Source: Acidimicrobiaceae bacterium (GTDB lineage: Bacteria; Actinomycetota; Acidimicrobiia; Acidimicrobiales; Ilumatobacteraceae). Taken from it: 5,862 nt of DNA. The stretch covers positions 1-5,862 of the forward strand of contig VFMC01000384.1 in the NCBI GenBank assembly GCA_006515795.1, given 5' to 3'. Shown here piece after piece: positions 1 to 5,787 of this stretch. The notes beneath the pieces are model-generated. The model saw only the letters and a list, made by a program, of their open reading frames with translations, had not been told where the DNA came from and did not search any database. The translations under genes were made by a program, and so were the position numbers. The first letter of the stretch is position 1. Every line of letters begins with the position of its first letter.

Positions 1-2
1 CT

Positions 3-1130
3 GAACGGGCCGTCGGCACGTTCCAGTTCGCGGCGGCCGAGGCCCGCAAGCTGGGCGGGGAGATGATCCCTCTCGACGCCATTCCGGCCGGCGAGGGCAA
101 GCTCGGCTTCACCCTCCGGGTACCGATCGGCGTGATCGGCGCGATCGCGCCGTTCAACTTCCCGCTCAACCTCGTGGTGCACAAGGTCGCCCCGGCCATC
201 GCGGCCGGCTGTCCAGTGGTGCTCAAGCCGGCGAGCCAGACCCCGTTCAGCTCGCTCCGCCTCGCCGAGATGTTGATCGACGAGTGCGGTCTGCCTGCCG
301 AGCACCTCCAGGTGGTCACCGGTGGTGGCGCCACGGTCGGCAACGCCATCGTCGATCACCCCGACATCGCCCTGATCACGTTCACCGGGTCGCCGGCGGT
401 CGGGTGGGGCATCCGGGCACGGGCACCACGCAAACGGGTGGGCCTCGAGCTGGGCAACAACGCTCCGTGCATCATCGAACCCGATGGCGACTGGAAGACA
501 GCGGCGGCCAAGATCAAGATGGCCGGGTTCAGCCACGCCGGCCAGAGCTGCATCTCGACCCAGCGCGTGCTCGTGCATCGCAGCATCGCCGCCGATTTCA
601 CCGACGCTCTGGTCGCCCATGTGAACACCCTGGTCGTGGGTGATCCGATGGACGAGGCAACCGACGTGTCGGCGCTGATCTCCACCGCGGAGCGCGACCG
701 GGTGGAGGCTTGGGTGGCCGAGGCCGCAGCCGAGGGTGCCACCATCGCCACCGGAGGACGTCGTCAAGACGATGGTGTGCTGCTGCCGACGGTCATCGCC
801 AACGCGACGCCGACGATGAAGGTCTGCGCGAAGGAGGTGTTCGGCCCGGTGGTGACGATCACGGCGTACGACGCCCTCGACGAGGCGATCGCCCTCGCCA
901 ACGATTCCGAGTACGGCCTCCAGGCGGCGATCTTCACCACCGACATCGCCAAGGCGCTGAAGGCTGTTCACACGCTCGACTTCGGGGGTGTGCTGGTGAA
1001 CGAGGTGCCCACCTGGCGTGCCGATCAGCAGCCCTACGGAGGCCTGCGCGACAGCGGCAACACCCGCGAGGGGCCGGCGTTCACGATCAAGGAGATGACC
1101 GAGATTCGCATGGTCATCATCAATGGCTGA
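3..1130 (+). CDS. Aldehyde dehydrogenase family protein (5' end cut by window)
   Basis: NAD(P)+-dependent oxidation of an aldehyde to an acid in the cytoplasm; the substrate is not readable. The frame is open from base 3 to the stop, giving 375 residues. The family is usually about 475-485 long, so roughly 100 N-terminal residues lie outside the window; the internal ATG at 63 is not the real start. Catalytic elements are all present: the PFNFP asparagine (codon at 156), the lysine of VVLKPASQTP (225), the cofactor loop FTGSPAVG, the general base glutamate of LELGNNAP (447) and the nucleophilic cysteine of GQSCIS (549). EVFGPVV follows, and the C-terminus carries REGP and EMTE, a style I associate with lactaldehyde or non-phosphorylating glyceraldehyde-3-phosphate dehydrogenase-like members. 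Its last 8 bases overlap the next gene, a dehydrogenase, so the two are probably co-translated. The family call is secure; the subfamily is inference. Confidence 0.95.
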   Translation, partial: ERAVGTFQFAAAEARKLGGEMIPLDAIPAGEGKLGFTLRVPIGVIGAIAPFNFPLNLVVHKVAPAIAAGCPVVLKPASQTPFSSLRLAEMLIDECGLPAEHLQVVTGGGATVGNAIVDHPDIALITFTGSPAVGWGIRARAPRKRVGLELGNNAPCIIEPDGDWKTAAAKIKMAGFSHAGQSCISTQRVLVHRSIAADFTDALVAHVNTLVVGDPMDEATDVSALISTAERDRVEAWVAEAAAEGATIATGGRRQDDGVLLPTVIANATPTMKVCAKEVFGPVVTITAYDALDEAIALANDSEYGLQAAIFTTDIAKALKAVHTLDFGGVLVNEVPTWRADQQPYGGLRDSGNTREGPAFTIKEMTEIRMVIING

Positions 1131-2064
1131 GCCGCTGCGGTGGGGCGTGCTCGGCGCCTCGTCGAGGATCTACCGCGGCAAGCTCCTCGCGCCGATGCAA
1201 GCCCGACCCGGGCATCAAGTGGTCGCCGAGGCCAGTCGCACTGCCGATGGCTCCGACGCCCCGTACGCCGAGATGCTGCGCCGACCGGATGTCGACGCCG
1301 TGTACATCCCGCTGCCCAACGACGGCCACCGGCCGTGGATCCTTGCCGCGCTCGCGGCCGGCAAGCACGTGTTGTGCGAGAAGCCGCTCACCATGTCGGC
1401 CGCCCACACCGAAGAGGTGTTCGCCGCGGCCGAGTCGGCGGGGCGGGTGCTGATCGAGGCATACATGTGGCCCCACCACCCGCGTCATCAGGTGCTGCTG
1501 GCCGCAGCGCGCGCCGAGCTGGGCGCGCTGCGCTCGTCGCAGGGCCACTTCTCGTTCATGCTCGACAGGTTCACCGATCACCGCTTCGACCGACGGGGCC
1601 GGGGTGCGTTGTTGGACGTCGGCATCTACTGCCTCGGCCCGGCGCTGTTGCTGGCACCGCGCCAGCCTGTCGCGGTCGCGGCCACGGCGGTGCGCAACGA
1701 GCACGGTGTCGACGTGTCGTTCTCCGGATGGCTCGACCTCGGCGACGGCTTCACGGCCACGGCTGTCGCTTCGTTCGAGTCGGTCAACCGCCGCTCGCTG
1801 GTGCTAGTGGGCACGCATGGTTCGATCACGATCGAGAGCGACCTCGCTCCCGGACCGGCGGAGCCGAGCACGGTGCAGGTCGTGCACCGTGACGACTCGA
1901 TCAGCGAGCACGGTGCGCCGGGCGCCGACTCCTACGGCAACATGCTCGACCAGTTCGCGGCCGTGGTCGCCGGCCGTGAGGCGGCGCTGTGGGGCGCTCC
2001 AGAGAGCCGGCTGTTGGCCCGTTGGATCGAGGCGCTGCACCGCGCCGCCGGCTCCGACTACTGA
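1123..2064 (+). CDS. Gfo/Idh/MocA family NAD(P)-dependent oxidoreductase
   Basis: A 313-aa cytoplasmic dehydrogenase, probably acting on a sugar, polyol or dihydrodiol. The N-terminal Rossmann fold shows WGVLGASSRI at residues 7-16 and VDAVYIPLPN at 57-66. The family's EKP motif is at 86-88 (CEKPLTM), with the catalytic-region lysine K87. The C-terminal alpha/beta domain carries LLDVGIYCLG near 163-172, the usual D-x-G-x-Y site (D165, G167, Y169). The WGVLGA start and the PLPN-H spacing recall the xylose dehydrogenase/dihydrodiol dehydrogenase branch. The stretch between the second and third strands (after ASR at 37-39) is about 12 residues shorter than I expect for this branch, so one helix looks trimmed, but the key residues are intact. 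The ATG sits inside the end of the aldehyde dehydrogenase gene (ATGGCTGA overlap) with no clear Shine-Dalgarno, so translation is probably coupled. Substrate unknown. Confidence 0.93.
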   Translation: MAEPLRWGVLGASSRIYRGKLLAPMQARPGHQVVAEASRTADGSDAPYAEMLRRPDVDAVYIPLPNDGHRPWILAALAAGKHVLCEKPLTMSAAHTEEVFAAAESAGRVLIEAYMWPHHPRHQVLLAAARAELGALRSSQGHFSFMLDRFTDHRFDRRGRGALLDVGIYCLGPALLLAPRQPVAVAATAVRNEHGVDVSFSGWLDLGDGFTATAVASFESVNRRSLVLVGTHGSITIESDLAPGPAEPSTVQVVHRDDSISEHGAPGADSYGNMLDQFAAVVAGREAALWGAPESRLLARWIEALHRAAGSDY

Positions 2065-2068
2065 CGCG

Positions 2069-2227
2069 CCGACGATCGTTCGAGAACCCGCGCAGACAGA
2101 TCGGGCACGCGTACAGGCCCGCGGCGCGGGGGAGCAGCCCGCCGAGCGCAGCCGCGCCGCGCTCGAGCAGCGCATGCGACAAAGCGACGCTCGCTCGTGC
2201 GAACGGGACCGGCTTCGTGAGCGTGAC
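2069..2227 (-). pseudogene. Possible 5' remnant of a CxxC (HNH-like) protein gene
   Basis: Read on the minus strand, this stretch gives about 50 residues that look like real protein rather than shadow sequence: PFARASVALSHALLERG, then GGLLPRAAGLYACPICLRGF, then SND. Codons have strong G/C third positions. The CPIC motif (codons at 2105-2107 and 2096-2098) followed by LRGF resembles the N-terminal zinc-knuckle of HNH endonuclease-like proteins, where a C-P-x-C-x-R-x-F element precedes an EH-P-P motif; that comparison is from memory. Here the similarity stops within about 15 bases of the end of the dehydrogenase gene, and the frame then runs antisense through it. No ATG or GTG start is available, only a TTG at 2182, and an in-frame stop lies at 2255-2257. 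I infer a truncated leftover of a lost gene. Chance is a real alternative. Confidence 0.3.
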
Positions 2228-2330
2228 CGGTCCGGCCGGTCCGGCCGTGAGCGGCTACGGGCTCGGCGCGGCGTGGGGCTCACGAACGGGGAGGTCCGTG
2301 AGCACCTGACCAAGGCCACCTTCGTGAGCC
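2214..2330. repeat. Clustered GTGAGC repeats, including a 10-bp inverted pair
   Basis: GTGAGC occurs on the plus strand at 2217-2222, 2247-2252, 2298-2303 and 2324-2329, and in inverted form (GCTCAC) at 2278-2283. Two copies extend to a perfect 10-bp inverted pair: GGCTCACGAA at 2277-2286 and TTCGTGAGCC at 2321-2330, separated by 34 bases. A third copy, TTCGTGAGC, is at 2214-2222. A 9-bp tandem, CCGGTCCGG twice, lies at 2228-2245. The pair could fold in RNA or be remains of a duplication. No function is assigned. Confidence 0.5.
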
Positions 2331-2364
2331 AGGAACCCATTGAGACGGTGCCTGGCCGAGGTCC

Positions 2365-2391
2365 GCCCAACGATCACTCCGATCGTCGGGC
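2365..2391 (-). terminator. Stem-loop, probable terminator of the acyl-CoA synthetase transcript
   Basis: Arms GCCCAACGATC (2365-2375) and GATCGTCGGGC (2381-2391) flank a 5-base loop. On the plus strand, 10 of 11 positions pair, with an A-C mismatch (2369/2387). In the minus-strand RNA the same position is a G-U wobble, so all 11 positions can pair. The hairpin begins 34 bases past the stop of the minus-strand acyl-CoA synthetase gene. There is no U-run in either direction, as is common for actinobacterial terminators, so the role is inferred from position and shape only. Confidence 0.45.
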
Positions 2392-2425
2392 AGAGGACAT
2401 GCACGCCGAGCTCGACGACATCACG

Positions 2426-3988
2426 TCACCGCTTCCACGGCGGGACCTTGCCGAGCTTCGCGTACTCCTCATCTTGTAACAACCGCTTGTAGAGCTTGCC
2501 GGTTGGATGGCGGGGGAGCTCGGCGCGGAAGTCGACGGTGCGCGGGCACTTCACATCCGCGAGCTGGCTCTTGCAGTAGCCGATCAGCTCCTTGGCCAGC
2601 GCGGCCGCCTCCACGTCGTCGGCCGGCATCGTCACCGGTTGCACTACGGCCTTCACCTCCTCGCCGAAGTCGTCGTTGGGTACCCCGAAGACGGCGACGT
2701 CGACGACCTTGGGGTGGGTGACCAGCGCGTTTTCGGCCTCCTGGGGATATATGTTCACGCCACCAGAGATGATCATGTAGGCCTTGCGGTCGGTGAGGTA
2801 CAAGAAGTTGTCGGCATCGAGGTAGCCGACGTCGCCGAGGGTGCTCCAACCCTTGGGATGGCGCGACGCGGCCGTCTTCTCGGCATCGTTGTGGTACTCG
2901 AAGGTGGCGCCGCCCTCGAAGAAGACGGTGCCGCTCTCGTAGGCCGGCAGCTCGGCGTCGTCGTCTCCGCAGATGTGAACGACACACCCGAGCGGGGTGC
3001 CGACGGTCCCCGGGTGAGCGAGCCACATCTCGCTGTTGCAGTAGACGAACCCGTTGCCCTCCGTTCCGGCGTAGTACTCGTGGATGACCGGACCGAACCA
3101 CTCGATCATCTGCTGCTTCACCGGGATCGGGCACGGCGCCGCGGCATGGATGACGACCCGCAACGACGACACGTCGTGGCCGCGCCGGACGTCGTCGGGG
3201 AGCTTCAACATCCGCACGAACATCGTCGGCACCACCTGGCTCACCGTCACCTGGTGCTGCTCCACCAGTGCCAGGTACTGCTCGGGATCGAAGTGCTCCA
3301 TGGCAACGACCGTGCAGCCGAGCGCGTGCGCGCCCAACGAGAACCGCAGAGGCGCGGCGTGGTACATCGGCGCGGGCGACAGGTACACATCGTCGATCGT
3401 CACGCCGAACAACGCCGCCAGGGTGGCACCCACGCCAGCGGGTGCATCGTCGAGCGGCACGCCGACGAACTCACGGCTGACGCCCTTCGGGCGGCCGGTC
3501 GTACCCGATGAGTACAACATGTCGCTGCCGGCGACCCGCCCATCGAGTGCAGTCGGGGCGTGGGCGGCGACAGCGGCTTCGTAGCTCTCGTGCCCTTCGA
3601 TGGTGCCGTCGACCATCAACCGCAGGCGCACGCCGGGCGTGTCGGCGACGATCTCGGCGGCCTGGTCGGCCTTGTACTTGGAGGTGAAGAAGACCGCTGC
3701 CTGCGAGTCGTTCAAGATGTAGGCCAGCTCACCACTGGTGAGCCGGCTCGAACATGCGGTGTAGATGGCGCCGGCGTAGTGGCATCCCCACACGATCTCG
3801 AAGTAGCGGTCGTGGTTCTCGAGGCACACGGCAACGTGATCGCCGGGTTGCACGCCTGCCGCGCGTAGCAGCCGACTGACCCGATTGGCGGCGGCATCGA
3901 GCTCGCCGAAGGTCTGCATGAAACCGCTCGTGCCCATGACGAGAGCAGGTTTGTCGGGGTGGGTCGCTGCAATCGCGCCGGGATACAT
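2426..3988 (-). CDS. Acyl-CoA synthetase (FadD-type, AMP-binding)
   Basis: A 520-aa ANL-superfamily enzyme that activates a carboxylic acid with ATP to an acyl-adenylate and then to an acyl-CoA; the chain length or ring type of the acid is unknown. Motifs are in order: the phosphate loop YSSGTTGRPKG at 159-169, APMYHAAPL near 206-214, the A5 site EYYAGTEGNG at 304-313, STLGDVGYL at 382-390 (aspartate D386), the hinge DRKAYMIISGGVNIYP from 400 (R401), and the catalytic lysine of PRHPTGKLYKR at K498. YAGTEGNG replaces the more usual YGxTE, as in a subset of actinobacterial FadD proteins. Length is normal and the gene is intact. The start is chosen at MYPGAIAATHPDKPALV, a typical N-terminus for this group. 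No Shine-Dalgarno precedes it, which suggests leaderless expression. It is divergent from the SirB1-like pseudogene and has no co-directional neighbour in the window. The substrate cannot be inferred from context. Confidence 0.95.
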   Translation of the reverse strand: MYPGAIAATHPDKPALVMGTSGFMQTFGELDAAANRVSRLLRAAGVQPGDHVAVCLENHDRYFEIVWGCHYAGAIYTACSSRLTSGELAYILNDSQAAVFFTSKYKADQAAEIVADTPGVRLRLMVDGTIEGHESYEAAVAAHAPTALDGRVAGSDMLYSSGTTGRPKGVSREFVGVPLDDAPAGVGATLAALFGVTIDDVYLSPAPMYHAAPLRFSLGAHALGCTVVAMEHFDPEQYLALVEQHQVTVSQVVPTMFVRMLKLPDDVRRGHDVSSLRVVIHAAAPCPIPVKQQMIEWFGPVIHEYYAGTEGNGFVYCNSEMWLAHPGTVGTPLGCVVHICGDDDAELPAYESGTVFFEGGATFEYHNDAEKTAASRHPKGWSTLGDVGYLDADNFLYLTDRKAYMIISGGVNIYPQEAENALVTHPKVVDVAVFGVPNDDFGEEVKAVVQPVTMPADDVEAAALAKELIGYCKSQLADVKCPRTVDFRAELPRHPTGKLYKRLLQDEEYAKLGKVPPWKR

Positions 3989-4022
3989 GCCGAGGCAAGG
4001 TAGCCGACGGTACCGTCACGTC
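3989..4022. promoter_or_regulatory. Divergent promoter region, apparently leaderless both ways
   Basis: Only 34 bp separate the start codons of the minus-strand acyl-CoA synthetase and the plus-strand SirB1-like gene, and neither start has a Shine-Dalgarno. For the plus strand, TACCGT (4011-4016) fits the actinobacterial -10 pattern TAnnnT exactly at -12 to -7 from the ATG at 4023, as expected for leaderless mRNA. For the minus strand, TACCTT (complement of 3997-4002) ends 8 bases before its ATG, with ATGACG (complement of 4019-4024; four of six matches to TTGACA) 16 bases further up. The two promoters would overlap. This is pattern matching, not mapped starts. Confidence 0.4.
4006..4017. promoter_or_regulatory. 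Perfect 12-bp palindrome, candidate operator
   Basis: GACGGTACCGTC is a perfect dyad lying between the two divergent genes. It covers the proposed -10 of the plus-strand gene and the spacer of the minus-strand promoter, so a dimeric repressor bound here could block both. TetR-type regulators often control FadD genes from such sites, but no regulator gene is in the window and the motif matches no operator I know. Confidence 0.35.
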
Positions 4023-4566
4023 ATGGACCCGGCCGTCAGGTTCGCCGCGCTCGTGAGTGGACCGCCACCCGGGCTGCGGCTCGATCACGCATGCTCGCTG
4101 CTGGCGGCGGCGTTCACTGGCGACTACCACTACGACCGGGTCATGCGATCGCTCGACGAGCTCGCCGCGATGGTCACCGAGAAGTCGCTCGGCGGGGTGC
4201 TGGCGGCCATGCGGGGGCGCTTGACCGGCGACCGCGAGAACTACTTCGACGCCAAGAACTCCTTCATCGATGCGGTGCTCGTCCGGGGTCTCGGCCTGCC
4301 GATCACCCTGTCGGTGATCGCCATCGAGATCGGTCGTCGTGTCGATGTACCGATCGTCGGCGTGAGCCTCCCCAGCCACTTCATCGTCCGCGAGACCGGT
4401 CGACGATCGCACGATCCTGATCCGCATCCTCAACAACCTGCGCGCGCTCTACTCCCGCGGTCAGGATCCGAGGGCCCTCTACGCCCTGGCGGTGATGCGT
4501 GGTGGGTTCGTCGAGCTGGCCCACGAGGCGCGTGAGCACGCTCGCTGGGTTCGCCACTACAACTGA
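4023..4566 (+). pseudogene. SirB1/transglutaminase-like (Transglut_core2) gene with internal deletion and frameshift
   Basis: The first 126 codons (ATG at 4023 to about 4400) match the N-terminal half of the SirB1 family: helical repeats, YFDAKNSFIDAVL at 74-86, GLPITLSVIAIEIGRR at 91-106, and GVSLPSHFIVRETG at 113-126. The frame then degenerates (RRSHDPDPHPQQ). The +1 frame from 4396 reads PVDDRTILIRILNNLRALY and runs to a TGA at 4564-4566, ending RWVRHYN; this is the family's characteristic C-terminal segment. The block that normally joins these halves, starting with a DPF-type motif, is absent. I estimate 45-70 residues are missing, since the remaining pieces total only about 181 codons. 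Both halves keep coding-quality sequence, so the loss looks recent or is an assembly error. The family's role is poorly defined. A programmed frameshift is unlikely because sequence is missing, not just shifted. Confidence 0.8.
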
Positions 4567-4578
4567 GCCCGAGGGCTC
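4565..4578 (+). terminator. Small hairpin at the stop of the SirB1-like pseudogene
   Basis: GAGCC, CGAG loop, GGCTC: a 5-bp GC-rich stem with a tetraloop that starts inside the TGA stop codon. There is no U-run. It is a weak terminator candidate, reported because it lies exactly at the gene end. Confidence 0.2.
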
Positions 4579-4653
4579 TGCGGCGCGCCCAGGCGTCCGG
4601 TGCGCAAGGGTCGAAGGTCCTAGATCTCCGGGCCCTTCCGCCATAGAAGACGG

Positions 4654-4680
4654 TGAGACACAATGCGTTTCATCGTCTCA
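4654..4680 (+). promoter_or_regulatory. Leader hairpin upstream of the di-iron protein gene
   Basis: TGAGAC (4654-4659) and GTCTCA (4675-4680) form a 6-bp stem. Inside it ATG (4663-4665) pairs with CAT (4671-4673) around a CGTTT loop. The structure ends 10 bases before the AGGAG ribosome binding site of the ferritin-like gene. The surrounding leader (4567-4703, 137 bases) shows only weak promoter-like matches, for example CACAAT at 4659-4664. A role in translation or mRNA stability is possible but unproven. Confidence 0.25.
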
Positions 4681-4690
4681 TCCCCAATCA

Positions 4691-4695
4691 AGGAG
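4691..4695 (+). promoter_or_regulatory. Shine-Dalgarno AGGAG that sets the start at 4704
   Basis: AGGAG lies 8 bases before the ATG at 4704. This decides against the upstream in-frame ATG at 4653, whose extra residues (MRHNAFHRLIPNQGATV) are leader sequence rather than family-like protein. Confidence 0.8.
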
Positions 4696-4703
4696 CCACC
4701 GTC

Positions 4704-5774
4704 ATGACGGTCACCGAGCCCGCGCAGCCAGCCGAACTCGACTACGACAGCTTGCCCACCGTGTCGCCGTTGGGTGCTGCTCTCGACTGGAAGTGGTTGA
4801 AGGGTGCCAAGAGCGAATGGGGTGTGCGACCGAAGCCGGGGCCGCGCGGCCTGACGATGCTCGACATCGCCGTCGGTTCGTACGGAGACGTGCCCGAGCA
4901 CCCGAAGTACCGCTCGATGGCCCCTCGCGGCGCTGACGTCGATCCCGATACGCCCGACATGGGGTACATCCTCAACAACAAGACCGACGTGTGGAGCGAG
5001 AACGTCATCGAGCTCTACGAGGAGGCGGTCGCCCGGCAGTGGAGCGCCACCCGCGACATCCCTTGGGGCGAGCTGCCCGAACTGCGCAGCGACATCGAGC
5101 ATGCGATCTGCCAGGTGTGCACCACGCTCACCGAGGTGGAGATGATCGCCGCCGACCTGCCGGCGAAGTGGATGTGGCGGATGAACCACGACTTCATCGA
5201 GGCGAAGATGTTCCTCTGCACGCAGATCATGGACGAAGCCCGCCATGCCGAGGTGTTCCGCAAGCGGGCCCTCGCCAATGGTGGCGGCCTGCTCATGTCG
5301 CGAGGCCACGGCGAGGGCCTGCTGCGCACCATCTTGGAGGCCAAGACCTACCACCAGGCCACCGCGCTGATGCACCTGCTCGGCGAAGGCTTCATCCTCG
5401 ACATCTTCCGCATGGGCGAGCTGATCGCGCCGTCCCCGGTAGAGAAGCGCATCTTCCGGATGGCGATGCAGGACGAGGCCCGGCACGTGGCCTACGGCAC
5501 CATGCACATCCGCTACACGGTCGAGCACGACCCCGACGTCGCGCTCACCGAGTTCGGGACCAACCAGGACTTCGGTTCGGCACTCGCGGTGCTGCTCGGC
5601 GGCGGGGTGGAACACGTGGAGGACAAGGGCTTCCCACTCCAGGCCGAGCTGCAGCGCAAGCAGTTCACCTCCTACCTGGCACGCTGCGAGCGGGCCGGCA
5701 TCAGCAGGCTCACCCGCACGAAGCTGCCACTCGAACTGCTCGGCATCGACCGCGCCACCGTGTTGGCGAACTGA
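4704..5774 (+). CDS. Ferritin-like di-iron protein (R2-like), probable oxidase or oxygenase
   Basis: A 356-aa soluble protein. After about 100 residues rich in Pro and Gly comes a helical bundle with two ExxH motifs in identical contexts: MDEARHAEVF (E178, H181) and QDEARHVAYG (E258, H261). E144 or E146 in TLTEVEMIAADLP and E228 in LLGEGFILDIF complete a plausible six-ligand di-iron site. The order E, ExxH, E, ExxH and the spacing resemble ribonucleotide reductase R2-like proteins and the AurF group; AurF's extra histidine four residues before the last ExxH is not seen here (A254 or nearby). QWSATRDIPW at 112-121 is a conserved-looking element before the bundle. Known relatives activate O2 to oxidise amines, lipids or other small molecules. 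The length is normal and the gene intact. The next gene starts 13 bases after the stop and is likely co-transcribed. The di-iron fold is well supported; the reaction and substrate are unknown. Confidence 0.88.
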   Translation: MTVTEPAQPAELDYDSLPTVSPLGAALDWKWLKGAKSEWGVRPKPGPRGLTMLDIAVGSYGDVPEHPKYRSMAPRGADVDPDTPDMGYILNNKTDVWSENVIELYEEAVARQWSATRDIPWGELPELRSDIEHAICQVCTTLTEVEMIAADLPAKWMWRMNHDFIEAKMFLCTQIMDEARHAEVFRKRALANGGGLLMSRGHGEGLLRTILEAKTYHQATALMHLLGEGFILDIFRMGELIAPSPVEKRIFRMAMQDEARHVAYGTMHIRYTVEHDPDVALTEFGTNQDFGSALAVLLGGGVEHVEDKGFPLQAELQRKQFTSYLARCERAGISRLTRTKLPLELLGIDRATVLAN

Positions 5775-5787
5775 GAGGACGCTCACC
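5775..5787 (+). promoter_or_regulatory. Intergenic ribosome binding site for the downstream gene
   Basis: GAGAGGA (5773-5779) overlaps the end of the previous stop codon and sits 8 bases before the ATG at 5788. With only 13 bases between genes, the two are almost certainly one operon. Confidence 0.7.

Larger units (their letters stand above)
2065..2425. other. Convergent intergenic region, 361 bases
   Basis: This gap separates the dehydrogenase gene (plus strand) from the acyl-CoA synthetase gene (minus strand), which converge on it. I see no intact gene. It holds a minus-strand protein-like remnant (about 2069-2227), a cluster of GTGAGC repeats (2214-2330) and a stem-loop (2365-2391). There is also an 8-bp palindrome, ACGATCGT, at 2072-2079, just after the dehydrogenase stop. 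Long open frames cross the gap on both strands, but most give low-complexity arginine/serine-rich translations typical of non-coding high-GC DNA. Confidence 0.8.

Noticed and set aside
2228..2245. 9-bp tandem CCGGTCCGG as a possible repeat array
   Set aside because: Only two units, in very GC-rich DNA; not enough for an array or a site call.
1817..2479. Plus-strand open frame across the convergent gap
   Set aside because: Its translation is arginine-rich low-complexity sequence, starts inside the dehydrogenase gene in another frame and ends inside the antisense of the acyl-CoA synthetase.
2507..3511. Plus-strand open frame of 334 codons opposite the acyl-CoA synthetase
   Set aside because: The minus strand carries a full set of adenylation motifs; the plus-strand translation is Val/Gly/Arg/His-rich with no domain.
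3885..4022. Open frame upstream of the SirB1-like start, in frame with it
   Set aside because: It lies antisense to the start of the acyl-CoA synthetase gene; the family-like sequence begins at the ATG at 4023.
4023..4566. Programmed ribosomal frameshift in the SirB1-like gene
   Set aside because: The middle of the protein is missing as well as shifted, and I see no slippery sequence at the junction.
4653..4703. N-terminal extension of the di-iron protein from an upstream ATG
   Set aside because: The added residues are not family-like, and a clear AGGAG sits 8 bases before the ATG at 4704.
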